Positions 34,884 to 44,701 of a DNA stretch of 64,000 nucleotides are shown here, piece after piece; within the stretch, counting starts at the first letter, position 1, and every line of letters starts with the position of its first letter. This DNA comes from Chitinophaga tropicalis (GTDB lineage Bacteria; Bacteroidota; Bacteroidia; Chitinophagales; Chitinophagaceae). The translations under genes and the position numbers were made by a program. The stretch lies in NCBI RefSeq assembly GCF_009758205.1, contig NZ_WRXN01000011.1:186001-250000 (forward strand), in the 5' to 3' direction. A model generated the notes under the pieces. That model was not told the DNA's origin. It worked only from the letters and a program-made list of their open reading frames with translations, and made no database searches.

Positions 34884-37664
34884 ATGAAAATCCGGGCCCT
34901 TATACTACTTACCCTGTTTATTACCAATTGCTTATCTGCCCAGGAGAGGACCACTGCCGACAGTATCGTACTCCGCTACAGCACCCCTCCCTCTGCCTCA
35001 GGCTATTATCTTGTTAAATACCGTACTGCCGTTGCAACTGCTTCCCTGCAGAAACATGGATTGATCAGGTCCGTCAGCCCCAGACATCATATTGTACAAC
35101 AAGCCAACTTTGATTCACTGGAACTAAAGCAGATCTTACTGGTAGTCCCTGCCAACAATAACTGGAAATGCAGTGAGGGACTATTACAACAGGCAGAACA
35201 TGCTCATCCTGAGGACAGTATAGTAGTACAGGCCACCCTGGCAAAAGAAGACAAGTCACTACAGTATTGCAGGATAACCGCTGCCTATCCTCCCTACCCT
35301 GTCGTAACCGCACTGGTAAAGAAAGACGACTGGGCAGCGTTTACAGCCCAGCGCGCCCTCAGTTTTGCAGACAGGCTACGTAAGGCCGGCACAGAGATAC
35401 TGGTAAGCAATGCACTCCCTTCCTCTAACTATATCAACGCCCTGCAACAGCAATACCCTGATTTGCAGGGGATGGGACAGGTAATTGGCCTGAAAGAAGA
35501 GAAATTTGATACTACAGATATTGACCTGCTGGGCAAAGCCGTCCCCTCTGCCCTGGCAGCTGCCACCACATCAGAACATGCCACCATTATGGGCACCCTC
35601 ATTGCCGGAACAGGCAATAGCGGCCCTTCAGGCCGTGGAGTAGCGCCCGGGGCCCACTTAAGCTCTTCAACCTACAACAGGCTGTTACCTGACGATCCGG
35701 CTTATTTCCGTAACGCCGGCATCACCCTGCAAAATCACTCCTACGGTACCGGCATAGAAAATTATTACGGCGCAGAAGCAGTGGCCTATGATCAGCTGAT
35801 CAATGCACAGGATACTTTATTGAATGTATTCTCTTCAGGTAACAGCGGGAACCAGGCGCCGGCAAGCGGTACCTACCAGGGACTGGCAGGCTATGCCAAC
35901 CTTTCCGGTACTTTTAAACAGGCCAAGAACGTACTGGTAGCAGGCGGAATAGATACTTCTTACGGCATTCCCATACTCAGCTCAAAAGGACCTTCATATG
36001 ACGGGCGTATTGTTCCCCAGGTAGTTGCCTACGGACAGGCAGGCACCTCCGACGCTGCCGCCACCACCACCGGGATAGCGGCCATAGTTCAGGAAGCCTG
36101 CCGGCAAACCTATGGAGCTACTCCGGCAGCAACACTGGTAAAAACGATACTGATCAACAGCGCAGATGATATAGGCAATCTTTACCCTGATTACAGCAGC
36201 GGATTCGGACTGTTGAATGCCCTGGAGGCCATACGCACCGTTAAAGAAAAAAGACTCTTCAATGGTACGGTTACAGCAGGAGGGACACAAACGTTTCCCC
36301 TGGCAGTTCCTGCCAATACCCGCCGCCTGAAGGTAACACTGGGCTGGAACGATCCTGCCGCGGCAGCAAACGCCGCAAAAGCCCTGGTGAATGACCTGGA
36401 CCTCTGGGTCACAGATGAAGCAGGCAAAAGGTCTGATCCCTGGGTATTAAGCGCCTATCCTTCAGCAGATTCCCTGGCCGGAACAGCCAGACGCGGACGG
36501 GATAGTATCAACAACCAGGAACAGGTAACAATAGATTTTCCCACCGGCAATCTGCAACTGCATGTAAATGCCCGTACAGGAAGCAGCCAGCCCTTCTTCC
36601 TGGCCTACCAGTTCATACCCCTCTCCTCCCTGGAATGGAAATATCCCGCTGCCGGAGATATGCTGACTGCCGGACGGAACATCGCCATCCGCTGGAGCAC
36701 CCTCCAGTCCGGCATAGGCACAGTATCTTTCAGCGCAGACAGCGGCGCCACCTGGGTACAGATTGCCACCAACGTATCATTAACCGGCGGCACTACCCGC
36801 TGGCAGGTACCGGCAGCTTTCACTCAGGGGCTTTTACGTATCAGCACCACAGATACTGCCTGGACCAGCAACTATTTCTCTATTTCCACTCCCCCGGAAA
36901 TCAGCACAGGACTGAACTGCACGGATTCCGCCCTGCTATACTGGCCGGCACAGGCCAATGCCGCGGGTTATGAGGTCTATACATTGTCCGGTGACGCTCT
37001 CTCCTTCAACAGGTACACCACAGATACTTTCCTGCTTTTTTCCCGGCAGGATATCAATTCTGTCAACTTTGCCGTAAGGCCAATGCACAAAAACGGATGG
37101 GCAGGATTGAAAAGCAATACGGTCAATTTCCAGGAACAGGGGGTTGGCTGTTATTTCAGGCAGGTACTGGCAGATGTTGATGCAGAGGACCAGGTAAACA
37201 TCTTTGCCGTACTCAGCTCTCTCCACCTGTTAAAAACAATTGTATGGGAACGAAGGGACGGGAACAGCTATGTGGGATTAGACAGCATGAATATCAGCAG
37301 CTCTCTCAGCTACCAGTATACTGATAACCCACCGGCATCAGGACTATATTTCTACAGGATAAAACTGGTACTTACAGATGGCAGGACGGTCTATTCAGAC
37401 GTGCAGCAGGTACAGGTATTACGCAACCGGGATTTCCATGTATTCCCCGTACCGGCTTCCGGACAGTTAACTTTAATGAGCCGGGAACTGGGCAACTATA
37501 CCCTGCAGCTAACGGATATGTACGGCCGTACTGTATTAACTCAGCGTATTGTACAGCTGTTACACACCGTTTCGCTGCAGGGCATACCTCCCGGTATCTA
37601 TATCTGTGCCGTTTATAACGGCAGTAAAAAAGTATTTGTAAAGAAGGTAGTGGTCATCCTTTGA
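34884..37664 (+). CDS. Subtilisin-like (S8) serine protease with T9SS sorting domain
   Basis: 926 aa from ATG 34884 (signal peptide MKIRALILLTLFITNCLSAQ; upstream open frame covers a terminator). The peptidase core has the KEEKFDTTDID segment at the catalytic-Asp position, the histidine in SEHATIMGTLIAGTG, the oxyanion asparagine in FSSGNSG and the serine in GTSDAAATTTG. The last has the usual GTSxAxP spacing with Ala for Pro. A beta-sandwich (LKVTLGWNDPAAA ... NDLDLWV), further Ig-like strands and a C-terminal type-A sorting domain (FHVFPVPASGQLTL ... PPGIYICAVYNGSKKVFVKKVVVIL, split) follow, so it is exported by the type IX system. Its last 11 nt overlap the fucosidase on the other strand. 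Confidence 0.9.
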   Translation: MKIRALILLTLFITNCLSAQERTTADSIVLRYSTPPSASGYYLVKYRTAVATASLQKHGLIRSVSPRHHIVQQANFDSLELKQILLVVPANNNWKCSEGLLQQAEHAHPEDSIVVQATLAKEDKSLQYCRITAAYPPYPVVTALVKKDDWAAFTAQRALSFADRLRKAGTEILVSNALPSSNYINALQQQYPDLQGMGQVIGLKEEKFDTTDIDLLGKAVPSALAAATTSEHATIMGTLIAGTGNSGPSGRGVAPGAHLSSSTYNRLLPDDPAYFRNAGITLQNHSYGTGIENYYGAEAVAYDQLINAQDTLLNVFSSGNSGNQAPASGTYQGLAGYANLSGTFKQAKNVLVAGGIDTSYGIPILSSKGPSYDGRIVPQVVAYGQAGTSDAAATTTGIAAIVQEACRQTYGATPAATLVKTILINSADDIGNLYPDYSSGFGLLNALEAIRTVKEKRLFNGTVTAGGTQTFPLAVPANTRRLKVTLGWNDPAAAANAAKALVNDLDLWVTDEAGKRSDPWVLSAYPSADSLAGTARRGRDSINNQEQVTIDFPTGNLQLHVNARTGSSQPFFLAYQFIPLSSLEWKYPAAGDMLTAGRNIAIRWSTLQSGIGTVSFSADSGATWVQIATNVSLTGGTTRWQVPAAFTQGLLRISTTDTAWTSNYFSISTPPEISTGLNCTDSALLYWPAQANAAGYEVYTLSGDALSFNRYTTDTFLLFSRQDINSVNFAVRPMHKNGWAGLKSNTVNFQEQGVGCYFRQVLADVDAEDQVNIFAVLSSLHLLKTIVWERRDGNSYVGLDSMNISSSLSYQYTDNPPASGLYFYRIKLVLTDGRTVYSDVQQVQVLRNRDFHVFPVPASGQLTLMSRELGNYTLQLTDMYGRTVLTQRIVQLLHTVSLQGIPPGIYICAVYNGSKKVFVKKVVVIL

Positions 37665-39108
37665 TCTTAACAACAAAGAGCCCGTTACCAATATCCCCCG
37701 GACGCAGGCGGGAAAGGTCAATCACACAATCTTTCCCCTGCTGTTTCCAGGTAACAGCACCGGAAGTTCCCAGCACACTCACAGCTGCATTCTTTGCAGG
37801 TGTGTAATTCCTTATTACAAGAGAAGGCTGATAGCTTGTTGCAATACAATAAAGCGCATCTGCTTTCTTTGTAAAGAATAGCTGGATATGAGCATACACT
37901 TTGTGAGGCCTTACCATCTTTGCAATGTTGTAATCGGCCATGAAGCTGGCCTCTTTTACCGGCGGCCTTGCCCCGGCACTCCATTGCCTTGTCTCTTTCC
38001 ACGGCTGTGTATTGTAAATAGCCTCTCCATTCGTTTCCAGCCATGATCCGATATCTATGAGGCGTTGCTGCATGATCACCGGAATGCGGCCATCTGCCGT
38101 AGGGCCTATGTCCAGCAACAGGTTACCGCCACGGGAAACAATATCTACCAGCATTAAAACAAGGTCTTCACTTTTCTTATAATCATCCACATTCTCCATA
38201 CGGTTATAACCATAAGAATTACCAATGCCCTGGCTTTCCTCCCATACCACGCCGGGCTGCATACCACTGCCGTACTCTGAAGTGAGATAAGTGGCCCCAT
38301 TGTTCTTTCCCCGGGTATTACTGCCCCAGCGGTCATCCACAGCTACTTCATCCTTTACCGGCGACTCGTTGTACAGCCATGCCAGCAACTCTGTACTATG
38401 CCAGGCCGTATCTGTCATCTCCCATTCCCCGTCAGAAAAGATCACAGACGGTTTATAACGGGTTACCAGGTCTTTGAACTGCGGAATCATCACTTCATTT
38501 ACATACCTGGCCTTATCTGTTTTCCAGAGAGGGTTGAACCACTCATACAAAGAGTAATAGTATCCCATTTTCAGGCCGGCCTTCCGCACTTCTGTGGTAA
38601 GGTCTCCCAGCAGGTCCCGTTTGGGCGTTCCTGTTACAGCATTCCAGGAACGTCCCCAGGAGGTATTGGCCTGCTTGTTATCCCACAGGCAATATCCCTC
38701 ATGGTGCTTGGATGTCAATACTACATACTTAGCTCCGCTACGCCGGAAAATATCGGCCCATTGCGCAGGATCATACAGGGAGGCAGTGAATTGCGATTCA
38801 AACTGCTGATATTGGAAATCCTTTCCATAGTTCTTATCATGGAATGCCTGTACTTTCTCATGGGTTTTATCGTTAGCGCCGTTAAGCTGCCACCAGTACC
38901 ACTCAGAATAACCTCCGGGGCCCTTTACAGCGAAAGAAGGTACGGCGTATACGCCCCAGTGAATGAAGATGCCGAATTTAGCATCGCTGAACCAGGATGG
39001 TATGCCACGGGTGTTGAGTGAAGACCAGTTGGCAGTATACTTCTGGGCTGCTACCCTGGAGTTGATAAAAAGCAGTGTAACTGCTGCGTAGAACAGGAGT
39101 TTTTTCAT
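37654..39108 (-). CDS. Alpha-L-fucosidase, GH29
   Basis: 484 aa. Signal peptide (to about 21, ending VAAQ), then the GH29 catalytic barrel: FGIFIHWGVYAVPSF, GPGGYSEWYWWQL, KYVVLTSKHHEGYCLWD, the nucleophile aspartate in PSVIFSDGEWE and the LLLDIGPTADGRIP block. A C-terminal beta domain follows. It releases L-fucose from glycans in the periplasm. Together with the GH20 hexosaminidase it fits degradation of fucosylated, amino-sugar-containing glycans. It ends tail-to-tail with the protease, overlapping 11 nt. No fucose catabolic genes are nearby. Confidence 0.94.
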   Translation of the reverse strand: MKKLLFYAAVTLLFINSRVAAQKYTANWSSLNTRGIPSWFSDAKFGIFIHWGVYAVPSFAVKGPGGYSEWYWWQLNGANDKTHEKVQAFHDKNYGKDFQYQQFESQFTASLYDPAQWADIFRRSGAKYVVLTSKHHEGYCLWDNKQANTSWGRSWNAVTGTPKRDLLGDLTTEVRKAGLKMGYYYSLYEWFNPLWKTDKARYVNEVMIPQFKDLVTRYKPSVIFSDGEWEMTDTAWHSTELLAWLYNESPVKDEVAVDDRWGSNTRGKNNGATYLTSEYGSGMQPGVVWEESQGIGNSYGYNRMENVDDYKKSEDLVLMLVDIVSRGGNLLLDIGPTADGRIPVIMQQRLIDIGSWLETNGEAIYNTQPWKETRQWSAGARPPVKEASFMADYNIAKMVRPHKVYAHIQLFFTKKADALYCIATSYQPSLVIRNYTPAKNAAVSVLGTSGAVTWKQQGKDCVIDLSRLRPGDIGNGLFVVKIKG

Positions 39109-39238
39109 ACAGATGGAATTAATGTGTTGAGACCAGTGCTAAAGTAAGTTGCTTACCGGCCAATTCCTAATAGGATCTATGCAGTTAGTGATAGATTTTT
39201 TTTGCGATAGTTTCATACAGCCGGGAATCATAAATGAA

Positions 39239-39269
39239 AAGCCCTTCCCATCAGTAATGGGAAGGGCTT
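39239..39269 (-). terminator. Terminator of the gnd-zwf-pgl operon
   Basis: Perfect 13-bp stem (39239-39251 with 39257-39269), loop CAGTA, then a T-rich run on the minus strand. Confidence 0.9.
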
Positions 39270-39294
39270 ATCCTTGCGTAATATCTGCGTTTGT

Positions 39295-40020
39295 TTACAT
39301 TTCCAGTGCGCTTGCAGCAGCTTCGTCCACAAACCAGTGCAGCTCTCCGTCCTGCGGGCGGATAAGCTGGGATGGGAATTGCTCTGCATCAAAAGAACCT
39401 TCTATCACATTCTTCAGCGTCAGGGCCTTGCCATTACCGGTAGCCATGAAGATCACACAGGCCGCCTCATTTACTACAGGAGCAGTAAGGGTGATACGGT
39501 ACATGTCCTGCGCTTTCAGGAAGAATGCTTTTACCCAGGCTTTTTTCTCATGTACTACTTCGGTACCGGGAAAGAGGGACAGGGTATGTCCGTCATCACC
39601 CATACCCAGCAGCACCAGGTCAAAAGTGGTATCGCTGTCTTTGAAATATTTGTTCAGCGTCTTTTCGTATTCAGCAGCTGATTCCTCCGGAGAGATATCC
39701 GTACGCATTACGTGGATATTCTCTGACGGAACGCCCACTACGTCCAGCAGGGTCTCATAGGCCATGCGTGCGTTGTTGCGTTCATCCTCAAAAGGCACCG
39801 CCCTTTCATCGCCCCAGAAAAAATGTATCCTTTCCCAGGGAATGATAAGTTTATAGGGTTCTTTGGTAAGCAGGGTATATAGCTGCTTCGGAGTGCTTCC
39901 TCCAGACAGGGCCCAGGTAAAGATGGGCTGGTCCTGCAATACTTCCTGGATGTAATTGCTGATCCAGGCGGCCAGGTTCTCACTCAGCTCCTGGGTGTTT
40001 TTAGCAATGTGTAATTCCAT
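39295..40020 (-). CDS. pgl: 6-phosphogluconolactonase
   Basis: 241 aa, DevB/SOL-type lactonase. Hydrolyses 6-phosphogluconolactone to 6-phosphogluconate. Shows TWALSGGSTPKQLYTLL, IHFFWGDERAVPFEDERNN, the MGDDGHTLSLFPG catalytic loop and RITLTAPVVNEA. Final gene of the three-gene oxidative pentose-phosphate operon, 5 nt after zwf. Cytoplasmic. Confidence 0.95.
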   Translation of the reverse strand: MELHIAKNTQELSENLAAWISNYIQEVLQDQPIFTWALSGGSTPKQLYTLLTKEPYKLIIPWERIHFFWGDERAVPFEDERNNARMAYETLLDVVGVPSENIHVMRTDISPEESAAEYEKTLNKYFKDSDTTFDLVLLGMGDDGHTLSLFPGTEVVHEKKAWVKAFFLKAQDMYRITLTAPVVNEAACVIFMATGNGKALTLKNVIEGSFDAEQFPSQLIRPQDGELHWFVDEAAASALEM

Positions 40021-40025
40021 TTCTA

Positions 40026-41531
40026 TTATTTAGGTAGATTGATCCAGCTATGGCCGTCGCGGGCAATCATCGCATCAGCATCTTCAGGCCCCCAGGAATC
40101 AGGTGCATAGTTCGGGAAATCTACCGGTGTACGGGTTTCCCATGTTTCCAGTATAGGCATGATCACTTTCCATGCAGCTTCTACCTGGTCTGCACGCATG
40201 AACAGCGTGGCATCGCCTTCCATCACGTCCAGCAGCAATGTTTCATATGCTTCAGGAGCGTGATCATCACCATATTGATGATCGAAGTTGAAGACCATTT
40301 CCACTGGTTCCAGTGTCATGCTCTGGCCGGGACGTTTTGCCTGGAAGCGGATACGGATATCCATTTCCGGCTGTATGCTGATGGTAAGACGGTTAGGCCT
40401 CCATGTTTCTGCTGATTCTGCCGGGAACGCATAATGCGGTGCCTGGCGGAACTGCAGGGTGATGTTGGTAGCTTTCTGGTGCATGTTCTTACCGGTACGT
40501 ACATAGAACGGTACGCCCTGCCAGCGCCAGTTGTCAATATAGAACTTAACGGCAGCGTAAGTCTCTGTAGTAGATTCAGGATCTACTCCTTTCTCTTCAC
40601 GGTAGCCAACTACCTCCTGGCCTTTTCTCCAGCCGGCAGAATACTGTCCGCGTACTGCGTTTTCGTGTATCTTATCTTTAGTGAATTTGCGGATGGCGTT
40701 CAGTACGTCCACTTTCTTGTTACGGATCTCGTTGGCATCGAACGATACGGGAGCTTCCATCGCAATCATACACATCACCTGCAGGATATGGTTCTGCACC
40801 ATGTCACGCAGTGCGCCGGAGCTTTCATAATAACCACCACGCCCTTCCAGGCCTACGGTTTCAGAAGCGGTGATCTGTATGTGATCGATGTAATTACGGT
40901 TCCACAGCGGCTCAAACAGCGCATTGGCAAAACGCAGCGCAATCAGGTTCTGCACTGTTTCTTTACCCAGGTAGTGGTCAATACGGTAGATCTGCTCTTC
41001 AGAGAATAAGCCCTGCAACAGGGTATTCAGCTCATGAGCACTCTGCAGGTCATGCCCGAATGGCTTTTCTATTACAATGCGGGTGCTGCGTGTATCTGTG
41101 CACAGGTTCAGACTGCCCAGTTTCTGAGCAATGGCAGGCATCAGCTGAGGCGCAACAGACAGGTAGAAGATCACATTAGGATGCTCATCCCATTCTTCCT
41201 CTTTTGCCTTCACAAAATCAGTGATCTTGCTATATGATGCCTGGTCTTCTGCATCCATCTGCAGGTAGCTTACATGCTTGCTGAAATCATCCCAGTGACC
41301 GTTCTGCTCTCCTTTGCGGCGGGAAAATTTCTTAATACCGTCCAGTAAACGCTCCAGGTAAGCGCTGTTATCATAAGGGCTACGGCCTATACCGGCAATA
41401 GCGAATTTTTCCGGCATGTAATCGTCCAGGAACAGGTTATATAAAGCCGGCGAGAGTTTTCTGTAGTTCAGGTCCCCACTGCCACCGAAAATGAAGACGA
41501 TGGAGGCAGGCGGACGTTTGTGATTTTGCAT
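40026..41531 (-). CDS. zwf: Glucose-6-phosphate 1-dehydrogenase
   Basis: 501 aa. Oxidises glucose-6-phosphate to the lactone, producing NADPH. Has the N-terminal FIFGGSGDLNYRKLSPALYNL coenzyme loop (13-33 region, GGSGDL), the VIEKPFGHD strand, the active-site motif RIDHYLGKE and QITASETVGLEGRGGYYE. It lies 58 nt after gnd and 5 nt before pgl. The normal family length and all landmark motifs are present. Confidence 0.97.
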   Translation of the reverse strand: MQNHKRPPASIVFIFGGSGDLNYRKLSPALYNLFLDDYMPEKFAIAGIGRSPYDNSAYLERLLDGIKKFSRRKGEQNGHWDDFSKHVSYLQMDAEDQASYSKITDFVKAKEEEWDEHPNVIFYLSVAPQLMPAIAQKLGSLNLCTDTRSTRIVIEKPFGHDLQSAHELNTLLQGLFSEEQIYRIDHYLGKETVQNLIALRFANALFEPLWNRNYIDHIQITASETVGLEGRGGYYESSGALRDMVQNHILQVMCMIAMEAPVSFDANEIRNKKVDVLNAIRKFTKDKIHENAVRGQYSAGWRKGQEVVGYREEKGVDPESTTETYAAVKFYIDNWRWQGVPFYVRTGKNMHQKATNITLQFRQAPHYAFPAESAETWRPNRLTISIQPEMDIRIRFQAKRPGQSMTLEPVEMVFNFDHQYGDDHAPEAYETLLLDVMEGDATLFMRADQVEAAWKVIMPILETWETRTPVDFPNYAPDSWGPEDADAMIARDGHSWINLPK

Positions 41532-41589
41532 ATGCTAAGGTTTGGACTGAGCTGCCGTTCCGCTGAAACGGAACAGCAGCTTCAACTAA

Positions 41590-43002
41590 TTATTCTCCCC
41601 ATACGGTATGGAAGCTACCAGGTACATCTATACGCTGATAGGTGTGCGCGCCGAAGTAATCGCGCTGCGCCTGTACCAGGTTGGTAGGCATACGTTCTGT
41701 GCGGTAAGCGTCAAAGTAAGCCAGGGAAGACATGATAGCAGCAGCAGCCGTACCTGTCTGTGCAGCCTGGGCTACTACTGCGCGGGTATTCGTTATTGCA
41801 TTCTCTACTAATGCCGCCACATCTTTGTTAAGCAGGATGTTTGGCAGCTCAGGAGCAGCCTGGTAAGCCTTCAGATATACTTCCAGGAGGGTAGAACGGA
41901 TAATACATCCGCCTCTCCATACCTTCACTGCTTCAGGAAGCGGTATCTGCATATCCAGCTCTTTTGAAGCCTGGTGCAGCATAGCCAGCCCCTGTGCATA
42001 GCTGATAATAATACCGAAGTGAAGGGCATCATGCACCTGCTGTATCCAGGTGTCTGCCGGGGTGTTTATTGTGCCGGCAGGCGATTTGTATAAACCAGCC
42101 GCCTGTACACGCTCATCTTTATAACCGGAAAGGGTACGCAGCGCAACTGCCGAATCGATAACCGGAACAGCCACAGGCAATTCCATTGCATCCTGCGAAG
42201 TCCATTTACCGGTACCTTTTGAACCTGCTTTGTCAGAGATCATATCTACCAGGCGGTTGCTGGTCTTATCGTCCTTCTGCAGGAAAATATCTGCCGTGAT
42301 CTCTACCAGGAAAGATTGCAGATCACCCTCATTCCAGGATTTAAATACCTGGTGAAGACGATCATTATCCAGGCCGGCCAGTTTCAGCAATGAATATGCT
42401 TCGCTGATCAGCTGCATGATGGCATATTCAATACCATTATGCACCATCTTAACATAGTGACCGGCGCCTTCTTTACCCAGGTAAGCCACACAGGGTGTAC
42501 CATTTACCTTGGCAGAAATAGCTTCCAGCATAGGCTTTACATGATTGTATGCCTCCTGATCGCCACCGGGCATGATGCTGGGTCCCGTACGGGCGCCTTT
42601 CTCACCACCGGATACGCCGATACCCATAAAGTGAATACCTTTTTCCCTGAGGTATTTTACCCTGCGCAAAGTATCTGTATAATGCGAGTTACCACCGTCT
42701 ATTACAACGTCTCCTTTCTCCAGGAGAGGGATGAGAGATTCTATCACGTCATCCACCGGCTTACCGGCAGGTACTAACATCATCAACTTGCGCGGACGCT
42801 CCAGTAATTGTACCATGGTTGCCAGTTCTGCCACCCCTTTTACAGTTGTGCCAGCTGTAGCAGCCGATTCCAGAGCCCCGGTCTTGGTATTATCTTTATC
42901 AAAACCAATAACGGAAAAACCATGATCAGCCATGTTCAGTAAAAGGTTCCTACCCATTACGCCCAGACCAATCATGCCAAAATCGAATACGCTTTGTGCC
43001 AT
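41590..43002 (-). CDS. gnd: 6-phosphogluconate dehydrogenase, decarboxylating
   Basis: 470 aa, the full-length form. Converts 6-phosphogluconate to ribulose-5-phosphate and CO2 with NADPH formation. Shows the N-terminal IGLGVMGRNLLLNMADHG, DGGNSHYTDT, the GVSGGEKGARTGPSIMPGG substrate loop, the catalytic lysine in GAGHYVKMVHNGIEY and KGTGKWTSQDA. First gene of gnd-zwf-pgl. The gene order puts the last enzyme of the pathway first, seen elsewhere in Bacteroidota. Cytoplasmic. Confidence 0.97.
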   Translation of the reverse strand: MAQSVFDFGMIGLGVMGRNLLLNMADHGFSVIGFDKDNTKTGALESAATAGTTVKGVAELATMVQLLERPRKLMMLVPAGKPVDDVIESLIPLLEKGDVVIDGGNSHYTDTLRRVKYLREKGIHFMGIGVSGGEKGARTGPSIMPGGDQEAYNHVKPMLEAISAKVNGTPCVAYLGKEGAGHYVKMVHNGIEYAIMQLISEAYSLLKLAGLDNDRLHQVFKSWNEGDLQSFLVEITADIFLQKDDKTSNRLVDMISDKAGSKGTGKWTSQDAMELPVAVPVIDSAVALRTLSGYKDERVQAAGLYKSPAGTINTPADTWIQQVHDALHFGIIISYAQGLAMLHQASKELDMQIPLPEAVKVWRGGCIIRSTLLEVYLKAYQAAPELPNILLNKDVAALVENAITNTRAVVAQAAQTGTAAAAIMSSLAYFDAYRTERMPTNLVQAQRDYFGAHTYQRIDVPGSFHTVWGE

Positions 43003-43200
43003 AAATTATCGTGTAAATGCCAAAAGATGCCTAAAAATACAAATTATCAATCACGAATAATAGTCTGTTTTTAGGGTGTTGTTGTATATAACAGATTTTT
43101 TGAGAGGCAATTTGACCCGCATCCGGCCTTCATACAGCTTCCCGGAGCAACAGCCGGCACTTCCTTGCAGGAAAGCGGCCACCTTAAATTCACGTTAAAT

Positions 43201-43902
43201 TTACCAGCCCAGGTATACCATACCTATCCCGCATACCAGGATAGCGAATCCACCCAACGCATGCACATACCTTTCTAAGTAACTGGTTTTCAATAAATAA
43301 AACCCATAATATCCCAGCATCACCATCAGCAGCATTGTCAGCAGCGTAAATAACGTAAAAACAGTTACCAGCATAACCATACCATATCCCGAATGCTGCG
43401 CCGCCGGATAAGTAAGCAGGGGTATCAACGGTTCACAGGGCCCCAGGCCAAATATGATCAGCATGATCCAGGGGGTGACCTTCGTTCTTTCCTGTGGATA
43501 AACAACACCCTCATGCCGGTGCTCATACACATAAATGTCCCCGTTCTCATACACGTCAAAATGCTTATGCGCCCTGTTCTGCCAGGCCCTTTTCAGCCCC
43601 CAGACAGTATACAGCAGACCAAATGTCAGTAATGCCCAGCCTGCCAGTCCGCCCCGTAACGTTTCCAGTCCGCCGATCTTTGTAAGAGACCATCCCAGGG
43701 CTATACCCAGCAACCCTAATAACACCGAGCTGCCTACATGGGCTAAACCGCAGAATAACGTCCAGATAACTGTTTTGCTGGCAGACCAGCCCCTTGTTCT
43801 GCTAAGGGCAATGAAAGGGAGATAATGGTCAGGGCCCGTTACTGTATGCAGGCAGCTGATGGTGACAGCCGTTAGTAATAGTACCTGTAATTCCGTGTTC
43901 AT
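43201..43902 (-). CDS. Nickel permease-like membrane protein of the urease locus (UreH/NicO type)
   Basis: 233 aa with about six membrane helices. The first helix carries HTVTGPDHYLPFIALSR, resembling the His/Asp motif of NiCoT/UreH nickel transporters; a second motif FGLGPCEPLIPLLTYP fits the TauE/UreH-type fold. Between helices 3 and 4 lies a polar loop with HKHFDVYENGDIYVYEHRHEG, a plausible metal-binding loop. It follows ureD by 25 nt as the last gene of the urease operon, so nickel supply for the urease active site is the likely role. Family assignment is by motif and context. Confidence 0.75.
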   Translation of the reverse strand: MNTELQVLLLTAVTISCLHTVTGPDHYLPFIALSRTRGWSASKTVIWTLFCGLAHVGSSVLLGLLGIALGWSLTKIGGLETLRGGLAGWALLTFGLLYTVWGLKRAWQNRAHKHFDVYENGDIYVYEHRHEGVVYPQERTKVTPWIMLIIFGLGPCEPLIPLLTYPAAQHSGYGMVMLVTVFTLFTLLTMLLMVMLGYYGFYLLKTSYLERYVHALGGFAILVCGIGMVYLGW

Positions 43903-43927
43903 AGCTCCTTGTGTTTAAGATCAGATA

Positions 43928-44701
43928 CTATAGCTTTCTTTCATTGCCTGACAGCTTCGCTATTTTTTTAAACAGTTCATACAACTGCTCTCCCCCCTGC
44001 CCCAGTGCACGGATCAGCAATGCCCCGCAGGCCGTTGCCGAAACACCCGCAGTAATGCCTTCTTCAGCCTGTAAAAGCTCATACACCAGATCTTCCATAT
44101 CAGGGCCCTCTTCATACCATAGCATGGAACCCTGGTGCGTATATTCCTCCCACTCTCCCATTATCCCGGCTGGTACCGCTTCCGGCTGGAGTAATGTCAC
44201 ATCTTTGAACAATAACCTGCCATCACGGAATATACTGGTGATGTTCTGAAACTTCCTGCACCGGAACACTTCTCCGCTCAGTTTCCTGCCGCAGGTAATG
44301 ATCTCTCCCCACAGAAGACGGCAGTTCTCTCCCAGCGTAATATGGTTTGTTCCTTCAAACACAGCGTCCTGGTGAGGCACACTGGGGTGAGGCAGATAAA
44401 TGAAACTGCTGCCGTCAGCCATGGTGACAGTAAAATCCTGCCTGGCGCCCTGCTGCATGTTGAAGATGCGCTGGTAAGATTGTGTATAAAGCTGCAACGA
44501 AGCATTTTCCTCCAGCTCTACCCTGATACGGTATTCATCTCCGTCCAGTATGCCGGGCGAGGCCGTCATAACAGTAAGATGCAGCACATCCGTATTCCTG
44601 CCACTGATATCAGCCACTTTAAAAGGCCGTGTATAATAGCTGTGCTGCAGGAAAGTATGTTGTTCCCTCACAGCTGCCTTTATCTGTAACTCGCTGATCA
44701 T
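43928..44701 (-). CDS. ureD: Urease accessory protein UreD
   Basis: 257 aa. Scaffold that binds apo-urease with UreF and UreG during nickel insertion. Visible features are RPFKVADISGRNTDVLHLTVMTASPGILDGDEYRIRVEL split at about 23-60, the ASLQLYTQSYQRIF strand and LPHPSVPHQDAVFEG, typical of UreD/UreH. It overlaps the ureG end by 4 nt. Cytoplasmic; no enzymatic motif expected. Confidence 0.92.
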   Translation of the reverse strand: MISELQIKAAVREQHTFLQHSYYTRPFKVADISGRNTDVLHLTVMTASPGILDGDEYRIRVELEENASLQLYTQSYQRIFNMQQGARQDFTVTMADGSSFIYLPHPSVPHQDAVFEGTNHITLGENCRLLWGEIITCGRKLSGEVFRCRKFQNITSIFRDGRLLFKDVTLLQPEAVPAGIMGEWEEYTHQGSMLWYEEGPDMEDLVYELLQAEEGITAGVSATACGALLIRALGQGGEQLYELFKKIAKLSGNERKL

